Shown here: positions 1 to 7,344 of the stretch, one piece after another
How the letters are laid out: every line of letters starts with the position of its first letter
Numbering within the stretch: the first letter of the stretch is position 1
Origin: Candidatus Dependentiae bacterium
GTDB lineage: Bacteria; Babelota; Babeliae; Babelales; GCA-2401785
Reading direction: 5' to 3'
Length of the DNA stretch: 39,409 nt
Assembly (NCBI GenBank): GCA_016871815.1
Contig: VHBT01000001.1
Coordinates: 75,925-115,333 of the forward strand
The notes under the pieces: model-generated
What the model was told of the DNA's origin: nothing
What the model saw: the letters and a program-made list of their open reading frames with translations, nothing else
The model's database searches: none
Made by a program: the position numbers and the translations under genes

Positions 1-922
1 CCTTGGTTCCAAAAAGATCTTCGTAATAAAAAATAAAAATTCCGCACAAAATCGATCCCGCTGCAACCAAAAGTCGCAAAGAAACAGGCTCTTTCAAAAA
101 AAAATATCCCAAAGCGGTAACATAAATAGGAATTGTCGCACCAGCAAGCGACAACAATGTTGCACTGTTATGCTTAAGCAAATAGCCATACAAGCTATAT
201 GCTATTAAATTTCCAAAAATCACCGTATATGCAAGCAGGAGAGATGATTTTAAGGTCCAAAAATGTGCACTTATAAAAAAAGATCCATCTCCTAATCCCA
301 AAAAGCCAAGAACAGGCACTAAGCCAAATGCTAAAAACCCAGCCGCTGTCATAACAATACCATTAACATCACTTGAAGAAAGGTCGTTTTTTCGCATTTC
401 ATCTTGGACCATCATCCACCCAAGTCTACCAACAGCTGTTGACGTCAAAGCTGCTAATTCAGGCCAAGAAATACGGAAAAAGAACTCTAAAGAATTCTCG
501 GCCAAAGAATGTTCTGAAAACAAAACGACAGCCCCACAAAAAGCTGATATCATTCCCACAAGCTTTTTTATCGATAATTCTTCATCAAATAAAAAATAGG
601 CGTATGCGGCGGTAATAAAAGGATCAAAACTTCCAATAAATGCAGCTTTTGAAGAAAGCATATTTTTAATTGCGTAGGCCTTACACACCGTAGGAATCAA
701 TACCGTAAAAAAAGTTATAGAAAAGAAAATTTTCCAATTTTTAGCTATTTTATTCAGGCTTCCCTGCTGATATGATTTTTTATTTAAAAACAAAAGAACA
801 AGCCCGGAAATAAACATACGAATTCCAGAAAGCAAACTAGGGCTTAGCGAAAAGAGCAGTAGCTTATTTACAAAAATGCTACTGGCAAACAGCGCAGAAC
901 AAAATAAAATCAGAAATATCAC
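1..922 (-). CDS. EamA/DMT-family permease, C-terminal end cut by window edge
   Basis: Reading the minus strand from a GTG at 922 gives an uninterrupted frame of about 307 residues to the window edge. It consists of hydrophobic segments separated by short polar loops, in the ten-helix, two-half layout of drug/metabolite transporters. Recognisable stretches include an N-terminal half ending in VGMISAFCGAVVLFSE and a C-terminal half ending in FFLKEPVSLRLLVAAGSIL; the E-P before the last helix is typical of EamA domains. Typical length is about 290-300 residues, so only a short tail is probably missing. An in-frame TGA three codons before the GTG limits the start, and no clear ribosome binding site is visible. 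Substrate is unknown. It is divergent from the secreted-protein gene at 1138. Confidence 0.8.
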   Translation of the reverse strand, partial: MIFLILFCSALFASSIFVNKLLLFSLSPSLLSGIRMFISGLVLLFLNKKSYQQGSLNKIAKNWKIFFSITFFTVLIPTVCKAYAIKNMLSSKAAFIGSFDPFITAAYAYFLFDEELSIKKLVGMISAFCGAVVLFSEHSLAENSLEFFFRISWPELAALTSTAVGRLGWMMVQDEMRKNDLSSSDVNGIVMTAAGFLAFGLVPVLGFLGLGDGSFFISAHFWTLKSSLLLAYTVIFGNLIAYSLYGYLLKHNSATLLSLAGATIPIYVTALGYFFLKEPVSLRLLVAAGSILCGIFIFYYEDLFGTK

Positions 923-1054
923 AACACATCACCACATACCGCGCACAAATACCAAACAACTATACCCAAACAAGAAAAAATCTCCAAAATTCCACGATAG
1001 ATGAACCGTGAAAGTTGTCCCACTCACAAAAAACTTACAAAAAGAAATGGTCTA

Positions 1055-1084
1055 TTGAACCCTGGCGACCTAGAACATTACAAT
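1055..1084 (+). promoter_or_regulatory. Putative sigma70-type promoter for the secreted-protein gene
   Basis: A TTGAAC box at 1055-1060 and a TACAAT box at 1079-1084 are separated by 18 bp. They match the consensus in 4 of 6 and 5 of 6 positions. The start codon at 1138 lies about 50 bp downstream of the -10 box. The rest of the 215-bp divergent intergenic region shows nothing I can name. Confidence 0.4.
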
Positions 1085-1137
1085 CGATACAAGAATGAGA
1101 ATTAATAATCATTTTTTTATTAAATCGAGGATTAGCT

Positions 1138-2175
1138 ATGAAAAATCTTAAATTACAAGCGCTGTTACTCGGCGTACTCGCTCTTTCTGCAACAAACATG
1201 CTTGCCCCACGATGGGGTAAAAAAGGTTCCCCGCAAACAGCTCAACCCCAAAAAAGAAAACGCTGGTGGTTGTTGTGTGGCGGTAACCCAAGAGAAGTTA
1301 TTCCTCCCGTGGTAATTGGTATTTCTACGCTTCTTTCTGCAATCGCCGCAGGAGATGAAGAAGATTTCGTTCTGTCTTCACGCAAAACATTTGGAACCGT
1401 CTTTAAAGAAGCCGCAGGCTCCTTTATTCTTGATGTAACCCAAAGCTATATTGCAAAACAAAGTATCTCTGGCATTACAACAGCAGAAGGGGAATACAAT
1501 CCAACACTTTTCAACTTAATAAATAGCTATTTCACCTCAATCTTCCAAGCAATTAGACCTGAGCAATCATCATTCCTGAGCCTTTCAGCTGATGATCGAT
1601 TAATTGTTATCAAAAATATAAAACGGCTTACCAAGTCGTCTCTCAGACATCTTCACAATCAAATAAAATTGCTCGATGAATCAATGCAGAGAGACCTTAT
1701 CCCAACTCTTATCAGCCTTATTGAGGCTGAAACCGAATCTCCCGTAAATCGCAACATGGCTCAAATGCTTTTAAAATTAGAAAATCCTCGCCTGGCAGCT
1801 CTCTACCTAGAAAAAGCTGCTGAAGCTGCCAAAGAACATGAATCACCATCGGGCTCTCGACGAGGAAGCAGAGTTTCTCTGGATACAATACGCAGACTTT
1901 CGCTTCGTCCAAGTGAAGATGCCCATGTTGCTGACGACAACAACGTCGGACTAGATCTAGATGCAATTGGAGTTGGATTACCAGCTCACGCAATGCACGA
2001 CCTTGCTCCAGTTGTTGCGCAAGTTGCAAGCGATGCTGTTGGTGAATTAGTTGTCGGATTAATTGACGCTGCCATGCCTGATGGACCAGCACAAGACCTT
2101 GTTCTTGGGACTGTTGCTATCGTAGCAGAAGAACTTGCTGACGCACTCAGAACTGATAACAATTCCACAGAATAA
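1138..2175 (+). CDS. Exported protein of unknown function with RRxS motifs
   Basis: The 345-residue product starts with a clear signal peptide (residues 1 to about 23: MKNLK, then a hydrophobic run ending SATNMLA), so it should leave the cytoplasm. A basic segment follows (KKRKR-like, about 38-42), then a helical region with few charges. Around residues 236-256 a basic, serine-rich stretch contains RRGSR and RRLSLRPS. The C-terminal 80 residues are Ala/Val/Asp-rich and probably helical. A GAGGA Shine-Dalgarno sits six bases before the ATG. I recognise no family. It stands alone, with its own putative promoter and an inverted repeat just after its stop. Low-complexity exported proteins like this are common in intracellular bacteria; a host-directed role is only a guess. 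Confidence 0.83.
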   Translation: MKNLKLQALLLGVLALSATNMLAPRWGKKGSPQTAQPQKRKRWWLLCGGNPREVIPPVVIGISTLLSAIAAGDEEDFVLSSRKTFGTVFKEAAGSFILDVTQSYIAKQSISGITTAEGEYNPTLFNLINSYFTSIFQAIRPEQSSFLSLSADDRLIVIKNIKRLTKSSLRHLHNQIKLLDESMQRDLIPTLISLIEAETESPVNRNMAQMLLKLENPRLAALYLEKAAEAAKEHESPSGSRRGSRVSLDTIRRLSLRPSEDAHVADDNNVGLDLDAIGVGLPAHAMHDLAPVVAQVASDAVGELVVGLIDAAMPDGPAQDLVLGTVAIVAEELADALRTDNNSTE

Positions 2176-2187
2176 ATATTCCCTCTT

Positions 2188-2244
2188 TATGCTTAAGTAA
2201 AACCTGATAAAATTTAAATAGTTAGACTGTTTTACTTAAGCATA
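2188..2244 (+). promoter_or_regulatory. 16-bp perfect inverted repeat bracketing an extended -10 promoter of grpE
   Basis: TATGCTTAAGTAAAAC at 2188-2203 is repeated exactly in inverted form at 2229-2244, with a 25-bp spacer. The spacer contains TGATAAAAT (2205-2213), a full match to the extended -10 motif TGnTAnAAT. Transcription would start near 2220, between the arms. The grpE ATG lies 18 bp after the right arm. The arrangement resembles a two-half-site operator, comparable in position to the CIRCE/HrcA site of heat-shock operons, but the sequence is not CIRCE (TTAGCACTC-N9-GAGTGCTAA). It could also act as a hairpin ending the upstream transcript, although no T-run follows. Confidence 0.6.
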
Positions 2245-2261
2245 CGGAGCAAACAATACCT

Positions 2262-2768
2262 ATGAGTACAGAAACACCACTGAACGAACAAGAAACAACT
2301 CAACATCAATCAACCCTCACTCAAGCCGAACAACTTGCGGCAACACTCAAAGAACAACTTCTTCGAACAACTGCGGATTTTGAAAATTTCAGAAAAAGAA
2401 CCGAAAAAGAACGTATTGAATGGATGAACATCACAAGAGCTACAACAATTCGTCTTTTCCTCCCAATAAACGATGATATCGATCGCGCATTAGCTACCCT
2501 CCCCGCAAAAAATGAACAGCACGACTCGTTAATTACCAGCGCTATCGATGGACTCTCTCTGATTCAAAAAAATATTTCAAAAGCCCTTGAGTCTGCGGGA
2601 GTTGAAGAAATTCCTACCAATGGTCAATTCAACCCAGAATTCCATGAAGCACTCATGCAGGTGGAATTAACTGAAAAAAGTAGTGGCGAAATTGTGCAAA
2701 CATTCGAAAAAGGATACAAGCTGGGCACAAATATCATCAGACACGCTAAAGTCAGCGTAGCAAAATAA
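2262..2768 (+). CDS. grpE: GrpE nucleotide exchange factor
   Basis: GrpE releases ADP from DnaK in the Hsp70 chaperone cycle in the cytoplasm. The 168-residue protein has a charged, Gln-rich N-terminus, the coiled-coil segment with the family signature ADFENFRKRTEKER (about 38-51), and the C-terminal beta domain with GQFNPEFHEALMQVE and the closing G-Y-K-L-G motif. Length is slightly short of the usual 180-200, mainly at the N-terminus. dnaK and dnaJ are not in this window, so the usual heat-shock cluster is broken up here. The gene is monocistronic, with the inverted-repeat promoter in front and a rho-independent terminator behind. Confidence 0.95.
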   Translation: MSTETPLNEQETTQHQSTLTQAEQLAATLKEQLLRTTADFENFRKRTEKERIEWMNITRATTIRLFLPINDDIDRALATLPAKNEQHDSLITSAIDGLSLIQKNISKALESAGVEEIPTNGQFNPEFHEALMQVELTEKSSGEIVQTFEKGYKLGTNIIRHAKVSVAK

Positions 2769-2788
2769 AAATAAGCTCAATTTTTTTT

Positions 2789-2825
2789 AAACGGTCGCAT
2801 TTTTAAGCGGCCGTTTTTTGTTTTT
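2789..2825 (+). terminator. Rho-independent terminator after grpE
   Basis: A ten-base arm (2789-2798, AAACGGTCGC) pairs with GCGGCCGTTT (2807-2816), with one G-T wobble and an eight-base loop. An interrupted T-run extends to 2825. Confidence 0.8.
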
Positions 2826-2830
2826 AAACA

Positions 2831-2854
2831 ATAAAAAAACCGTACATTGTACGG
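2831..2854 (-). terminator. Rho-independent terminator after tRNA-Ala
   Basis: On the minus strand CCGTAC and GTACGG (2849-2854 and 2840-2845) form a six-base-pair stem with a three-base loop, followed by seven T. It lies about 33 bases after the tRNA end. It faces the grpE terminator tail to tail. Confidence 0.7.
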
Positions 2855-2886
2855 CTGATCTTTTATTAAGAAAATTTATCTAAAAA

Positions 2887-2962
2887 TGGTGGAGGCAAGC
2901 GGATTCGAACCCCTGACCTTCCGCGTGCAAGGCGGACGCTCTACCAACTGAGCTATGCCCCC
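2887..2962 (-). tRNA. tRNA-Ala (anticodon TGC)
   Basis: The minus strand folds into a cloverleaf. The acceptor stem GGGGGCA pairs with TGCCTCC (one G-T pair), followed by discriminator A. The D-arm contains AGCTCAGTTGGTAGAGC, the anticodon loop is TTGCACG with anticodon TGC, and the T-arm contains GGTTCGAATCC. The 3' CCA (2887-2889) is encoded. It reads alanine GCN codons. It is a single tRNA, not embedded in an rRNA spacer. Confidence 0.96.
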
Positions 2963-2996
2963 AAATCTGATTTGGGTTTTTCAAAACCACCCCTTT

Positions 2997-3024
2997 ATTA
3001 TAAGGGCAAAGCATTTAGTTGCAA
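2997..3024 (-). promoter_or_regulatory. Promoter of tRNA-Ala
   Basis: On the minus strand a TTGCAA box (3019-3024) and a perfect TATAAT box (2997-3002) are 16 bp apart. The tRNA starts about 35 bases downstream of the -10 box. Confidence 0.6.
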
Positions 3025-3100
3025 CAACTTTTAATAAAAAATCTATAAATTTTAGATATTTTCGAAGAAAAAAACTTAAATACAATCATTTTGAGAAGGT

Positions 3101-3129
3101 TTGACATAGTTTTTAAGCAGCCATACCCT
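3101..3129 (+). promoter_or_regulatory. Weak putative promoter for prfB
   Basis: A perfect TTGACA (3101-3106) is followed after 17 bp by TACCCT (3124-3129), a poor -10. If used, transcription begins near 3136, which supports initiation of prfB at the ATG at 3166 and not upstream. Confidence 0.3.
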
Positions 3130-3165
3130 CTTAGCATGAATAAAATTTATAAAAAAAATACAATC

Positions 3166-4296
3166 ATGGTGCTTGACGATATAAAAGAACTCTTAAAAGA
3201 GATTAACACACACCTTACCGTTGTGAGCGAATTTGTAATCAACAGCAAATTACAGCAACAAATTGAATCGCTTACCACGCTCACCGAGTCAGAACAATCT
3301 TGGCAACAAAAAGAAACGATTCTCAGACTCAAAGAACTCCAAGCAAAAAAAACACTGCTCAGTGAATACGAAGAAATAAAAAAAGATTTTAAAAACCTAA
3401 ACGATCTTGCTGAATTTCTTTCCAGTGAGCCGGAAGCCGCGACAGAAGATGATCTTAATCAACTGTTAATTGACGCTCATGGGCAACTTAAAACAATCAA
3501 AAAGTTTAAACTTTATATTCTTTTGCAGAAAGAACATGACGATGCAAACTGCTTTGTCGAAATAAACTCAGGAGCCGGAGGAACAGAATCTCAAGACTGG
3601 GCTGAAATGCTTATGAGAATGTACCTACGATTTGGCGAACGAGAAGGATTTAAATCTTCGATTCTTGATATTCAAAATGGTGAGGAAGCTGGAATAAAAT
3701 CGGCGTCACTCTATTTTCAAAAAAAATATGCGTATGGGATTCTTTTTCCAGAATCAGGAGTCCACAGACTTGTAAGAATCTCACCGTATGACTCGAATAA
3801 ACGAAGACACACATCTTTTGCTTCGATTACCGTATATCCAGAGATCACAGATTCCTCGCTTGCCATTAATCCGGAAGAATTAAAAATAGATACCTATCGT
3901 GCTGGTGGCGCAGGCGGTCAACACGTTAACAAAACCGAATCAGCTGTACGAATTACCCACATTCCAACCGGGATTATTGTTCAATGCCAAAACGAACGAT
4001 CTCAAAATCAAAACAAAGCAACTGCAATGAAAATGCTATCCTCCAGACTTGCAGAAAAATATGAAGCTGAGCGCAAAGAAGCTCAAGATAAAAGTGTTGA
4101 ACGCAAAAAAATCGAATGGGGATCTCAGATCAGATCGTATGTTTTACACCCATACAAAATGGTAAAAGACCACCGAACAGGTTTTGAAATCTTCAATCCA
4201 ACTGAAGTTTTGGACGGTGACATTATGGGTTTTATTGAATCTTTTTTAACAAAGTCTCCAGGCGATGAAAAAACATTTGATTTACCGCAAGACTAA
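3166..4296 (+). CDS. prfB: Peptide chain release factor 2, no programmed frameshift
   Basis: RF2 recognises UGA and UAA stops and triggers peptide release. From the ATG at 3166 the 376-residue protein aligns with the start of Bacillus RF2 (MVLDDIKELL). An N-terminal coiled coil is followed by the decoding domain with GVHRLVRISPYDSNKRRHTSF, where the canonical SPF tripeptide reads SPY. The catalytic loop AGGAGGQHVNKTESAVR with GGQ and the C-terminal GSQIRSYVLHPY are intact. The usual CTT-TGA-C frameshift site is absent and the frame runs straight through. Codons continue in frame upstream to 3091, and an ATG at 3136 is a possible alternative start; none of these has a good Shine-Dalgarno. Confidence 0.93.
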   Translation: MVLDDIKELLKEINTHLTVVSEFVINSKLQQQIESLTTLTESEQSWQQKETILRLKELQAKKTLLSEYEEIKKDFKNLNDLAEFLSSEPEAATEDDLNQLLIDAHGQLKTIKKFKLYILLQKEHDDANCFVEINSGAGGTESQDWAEMLMRMYLRFGEREGFKSSILDIQNGEEAGIKSASLYFQKKYAYGILFPESGVHRLVRISPYDSNKRRHTSFASITVYPEITDSSLAINPEELKIDTYRAGGAGGQHVNKTESAVRITHIPTGIIVQCQNERSQNQNKATAMKMLSSRLAEKYEAERKEAQDKSVERKKIEWGSQIRSYVLHPYKMVKDHRTGFEIFNPTEVLDGDIMGFIESFLTKSPGDEKTFDLPQD

Positions 4297-4382
4297 ATAC
4301 TCTTATTTAAGAGTATGGAAAAAAATATTTTCTATCTGTTAACATCTACACATAAGAGCAAATAACAACAAGGTTAAAAGAA

Positions 4383-5012
4383 ATGAACAAGAATACCTTT
4401 TTCTTACAAGCTGCCCGACTAACAATTGGGCTCTCCCTTCAAGTATTACTCGTTGTGCTTTCTGTTACACACCCGCCATTTTCAACACAATCAAATCATT
4501 TCAAACAAATCGAAAATATAACATCAGCAGATCTTACAAGCGCATCAACCACTAAGAATGTTCAACTTACTCATCAAGAAGAAATTTCTCACCCCATCAG
4601 ATCACTAGAAACTGAATTTTTTTTCGAAAAAAGCTTAGAATTATTTTCTCAATTTAATACTGGGTATTCTGATGAATCAATTTACAATCACAAGACCCCA
4701 AAATATGCACAAGCCGGTCTTTGTGCAGAAAAATGCTATAAAAACAAAATCGAATATTATTTTACTGCGCAACTAGAATCACTTCAAAAAAAATATCGCC
4801 ACAAAATTGCCTTAAATCCAACTCGCCCAGAATGCTTACCTCGAGTTCAAGTGACAATTAATCGAAATGGCAGCATCACCGAAATAGGCCTTTTAAAAAC
4901 ATCTGGCAACAAAGCCTTTGATAATCTTTTCATTCAAGCCTTCAAAAAGGCTGCTCCATTTCCAAGCATTCCGCCACAAATCATGCGCAGTGAATTTGTT
5001 ATTTACACCTAA
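4383..5012 (+). CDS. TonB C-terminal-domain protein (TonB-like)
   Basis: The 209-residue protein has an N-terminal membrane anchor (about residues 10-30), a polar 100-residue linker, and a C-terminal domain from about 145. That domain has the TonB-fold pattern: a strand (VQVTINRNGSITEIGLL), the S-G before a helix (KTSGNKAFDNLFIQAFKKA) and PFPSIPP before the last strand. TonB proteins carry energy from ExbB/ExbD at the inner membrane to outer-membrane receptors. The linker lacks the Pro-rich repeats of classical TonB. No exbB, exbD or receptor gene is visible, so its partner is unknown. It could equally be a stand-alone TonB-domain envelope protein. Confidence 0.72.
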   Translation: MNKNTFFLQAARLTIGLSLQVLLVVLSVTHPPFSTQSNHFKQIENITSADLTSASTTKNVQLTHQEEISHPIRSLETEFFFEKSLELFSQFNTGYSDESIYNHKTPKYAQAGLCAEKCYKNKIEYYFTAQLESLQKKYRHKIALNPTRPECLPRVQVTINRNGSITEIGLLKTSGNKAFDNLFIQAFKKAAPFPSIPPQIMRSEFVIYT

Positions 5013-5015
5013 AAG

Positions 5016-5046
5016 TTGCCTTATTTTTAAAAAAAATCAGTATACT
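5016..5046 (+). promoter_or_regulatory. Putative promoter of the three-gene envelope operon
   Basis: A TATACT -10 box at 5041-5046 lies 35 bp before the ATG at 5081. A TTGCCT at 5016-5021 could be the -35 box, but the 19-bp spacing is long. The ribosome binding site GGGAGAG (from 5070) can pair with the preceding CTCTC, forming a small hairpin. Confidence 0.35.
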
Positions 5047-5080
5047 CTCTTGCTAGTTACCACTCTCTGGGAGAGATCGT

Positions 5081-6433
5081 ATGCAAAAAATAGTTATTAT
5101 TGGCGCTGGCCTTACTGGATTATCTGCCGCATATCATCTTGAAAAAAGTGGCATAACCTCATACGAAATCTATGAAAAGCAGCCAACAATTGGCGGGCTG
5201 ACACGATCTGTCTGTGAAAATGGATTTACAGTTGATTATACTGGTCACTTTTTGCATAGCAATAATGAGTATTTCTCAACGTTTCTAGCTACTCTTTTTG
5301 GACCTGCAGAATTACAATCAATTACAAGAAATGCGCATGTTTTTATGCACAACAGATACCTTGCGTACCCATTTCAAACAAATCTAAAAAATCTTCCTAC
5401 AAACATTATAGCTCAATGTATTGAGTCGTTTATAAAAAAACCTGGAAATACCTATACCCCCAAAACATTTAAACAATGGCTTTTAAAAGCCTTTGGAAAG
5501 GGCATGTGCTCAGAATTTTTTTATCCCTACAACTCAAAAATTTTACAATTTCCTCTTTCTAAAATAATGCCAGAACAAGGCGGACGCTTTATACCCACGA
5601 TAAAACTTGAAGACATTATTAAAAATTTTTCACATCAAGAATCTAGTTCACTTGGATATAACAGCTCTTTTTTATATCCACGAGAAAATGGGATTGCTCT
5701 TCTTCCAAACAGAATCGAATCAAAGCTGACATCAAAGATTCATTGCAATCACTCTGTTGAATTAATCAATTCAAAACAAAAAAAAATCTATTTTTCAAAT
5801 GGCTCTTCAACAATATACGACATCCTAATCGCAACAATGCCTCTTGATACTCTTTTGAAGTCTACAACCTTCTCAAGTGACTCCAACCTTGAAATTCAAT
5901 CATCAAATTTATATTGCAATACCGTAATAAATCTCAACCTTGGAATAAATAAGCCAAATTTCAACGACAAGCACTGGATTTATTTTCCAGAAAAGAAGTT
6001 CAGCTTTTATAGAATTGGATTTTGGAACGCAATTTCGGCCCATATGGCACCAAAAAACAAATCATCGCTCTTTGCTGAAATGTCTCTCATGAAACCCAAG
6101 AAAAAAGATATCGATAAAAAAGTAATTTCGGCAAAAAAAGAGCTCCTTACACTATTAAAGCTCAACCAATCGGATATCTGTTTTGAGAAAACATTAATGC
6201 TCGACCACGCTTATGTGATTTATAACGACTGGAGAAAAAACAATCTTTCAACGCTTCTTACATCGCTCGAAAAAAACAACATCTTCAGTATTGGACGGTT
6301 TGGAGAATGGAAGTACTCAAGCATGCAAGAAGCTGTTTTAGATGGACAAAAAGCCGCTGAAAAAATTTATACACAAACAACACCTTCTCGCACATCAATG
6401 ACACCGACGATAACCGAAAGAAATGTACCATGA
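5081..6433 (+). CDS. FAD-dependent oxidoreductase, UDP-galactopyranose mutase / amine oxidase-like
   Basis: The 450-residue protein starts with a Rossmann dinucleotide-binding motif (VIIGAGLTGLSAA, residues 5-17). The second FAD signature follows: an acidic end of strand two, then GGLTRS and GFTVDYTGHFLH. The YLAYPFQTNLKNLP segment near residue 100 resembles the active-site region of UDP-galactopyranose mutase-type enzymes. The C-terminus has the usual closing FAD motif (FSIGRFGEWKYSSMQEAVLDGQKAAE). Expected activity is flavin-dependent rearrangement or oxidation of a nucleotide-linked sugar for surface polysaccharide. It overlaps the next gene by four bases (ATGA), which supports coupling to the epimerase. 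The exact substrate cannot be read from sequence. Confidence 0.8.
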   Translation: MQKIVIIGAGLTGLSAAYHLEKSGITSYEIYEKQPTIGGLTRSVCENGFTVDYTGHFLHSNNEYFSTFLATLFGPAELQSITRNAHVFMHNRYLAYPFQTNLKNLPTNIIAQCIESFIKKPGNTYTPKTFKQWLLKAFGKGMCSEFFYPYNSKILQFPLSKIMPEQGGRFIPTIKLEDIIKNFSHQESSSLGYNSSFLYPRENGIALLPNRIESKLTSKIHCNHSVELINSKQKKIYFSNGSSTIYDILIATMPLDTLLKSTTFSSDSNLEIQSSNLYCNTVINLNLGINKPNFNDKHWIYFPEKKFSFYRIGFWNAISAHMAPKNKSSLFAEMSLMKPKKKDIDKKVISAKKELLTLLKLNQSDICFEKTLMLDHAYVIYNDWRKNNLSTLLTSLEKNNIFSIGRFGEWKYSSMQEAVLDGQKAAEKIYTQTTPSRTSMTPTITERNVP

Positions 6434-7344
6434 AAAAATTGTATAATTATTACGCGGGAAAAAACATTCTTGTAACTGGTGGCGCAGGTTTTATTGGATC
6501 GAGCGTTGTCGAAAAGCTTGTTGAATACAACGCTCAAGTAACAGTTTTGGACAATTTTTCGACTGGATCAATAGAAAACCTCTCCTCTTGTGCTAAAAAA
6601 ATAACAATTATTTCTGGTGATCTTACAAATCCTGAAACCTGTTTAATTACCGCAACCAACAAATCACACATTTTCCATCTCGCAGCAAAAACATCGGTTC
6701 AAGAATCGATTGAACAGCCCGATTTATACGAATTAAACAATTTGATTGGAACAAAAAACATTTTGAACGCCGCAAAAATATGTGGCGTTAAACGATTTGT
6801 TTTTTCTTCTTCTGCTGCCGTTTATGGAGATCAAAAAAATCGGTGCCAAGAAACAATGCCACTCAACCCATTATCGCCTTATGCTGAAACAAAAAGACTC
6901 GGAGAGCGATTGTGTATTGATTTTTATAAAAAAAACCAATTTATCCCAGTAATTTTAAGATATTTTAATGTCGATGGGTCAGCTCAAAATAAACTCTCAA
7001 ATTACAGCGCGGTTATTCCAATTTTTATCGAAAAAATAAAAAAAAGGCTGCCAATAACCCTTTTTGGCGACGGAATGCAAACGAGAGATTTTGTCAGCCT
7101 TGAAGACGTTGTAAATGCCAATCTTCTTGCAGGTGCATGTCCTTTCACTCAACCAGAAATTATCAACGTTGGAACAGGAAATAGCATCACACTCCTTGAA
7201 CTTGTTCGAAAACTTCAAAAACGCTTTGAGTTTCCAGAACAAACAATAACTTTCTTACCAGCACGGGCTGGCGATATTATAAAATCGGAAGCAGATTGTA
7301 CAAAATTTTTTGCCTTAAAACAGTGGGGTTTTGAAGAAAAATGA
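6430..7344 (+). CDS. NAD-dependent nucleotide-sugar epimerase/dehydratase (GalE-like)
   Basis: This is an extended short-chain dehydrogenase of 304 residues. The NAD-binding motif is VTGGAGFIG (15-23), with an Asp (D41) after strand two for the adenosine ribose. Catalytic residues are in SSSAAVYG (serines 126-128) and YAETK (Tyr151, Lys155). The C-terminal nucleotide-sugar part contains RYFNVDG and DGMQTRDFVSLEDVV, as in UDP-glucose 4-epimerase and UDP-GlcNAc C4-epimerases. It probably supplies UDP-galactose or a related sugar to the neighbouring mutase-like enzyme. Both ends overlap neighbours by ATGA. Confidence 0.85.
   Translation: MKKLYNYYAGKNILVTGGAGFIGSSVVEKLVEYNAQVTVLDNFSTGSIENLSSCAKKITIISGDLTNPETCLITATNKSHIFHLAAKTSVQESIEQPDLYELNNLIGTKNILNAAKICGVKRFVFSSSAAVYGDQKNRCQETMPLNPLSPYAETKRLGERLCIDFYKKNQFIPVILRYFNVDGSAQNKLSNYSAVIPIFIEKIKKRLPITLFGDGMQTRDFVSLEDVVNANLLAGACPFTQPEIINVGTGNSITLLELVRKLQKRFEFPEQTITFLPARAGDIIKSEADCTKFFALKQWGFEEK

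Noticed and set aside
373-615. Open frame of 80 codons on the plus strand
   Set aside because: Lies entirely opposite the EamA permease frame, has no ribosome binding site, and has Lys-rich composition expected of an antisense frame.
1718-2168. Minus-strand open frames opposite the secreted-protein gene
   Set aside because: Composition (Leu/Gln and Ala/Thr-rich) mirrors the sense codons; no ribosome binding site or promoter.
2961-2975. Palindrome CCAAATC-T-GATTTGG in front of tRNA-Ala as a plus-strand terminator
   Set aside because: A T-run follows on plus, but no plus-strand gene precedes it; it is probably just part of the tRNA leader.
3091-3165. Longer N-terminus of RF2 from 3091
   Set aside because: Would include the putative promoter, has no ribosome binding site and adds residues not matching RF2; the ATG at 3166 aligns with other RF2 starts.
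4297-4316. Eight-base AT-rich palindrome after prfB as a terminator
   Set aside because: ATACTCTT/AAGAGTAT has no GC core and is followed by GGAAAAAAA, not a T-run; too weak to call.
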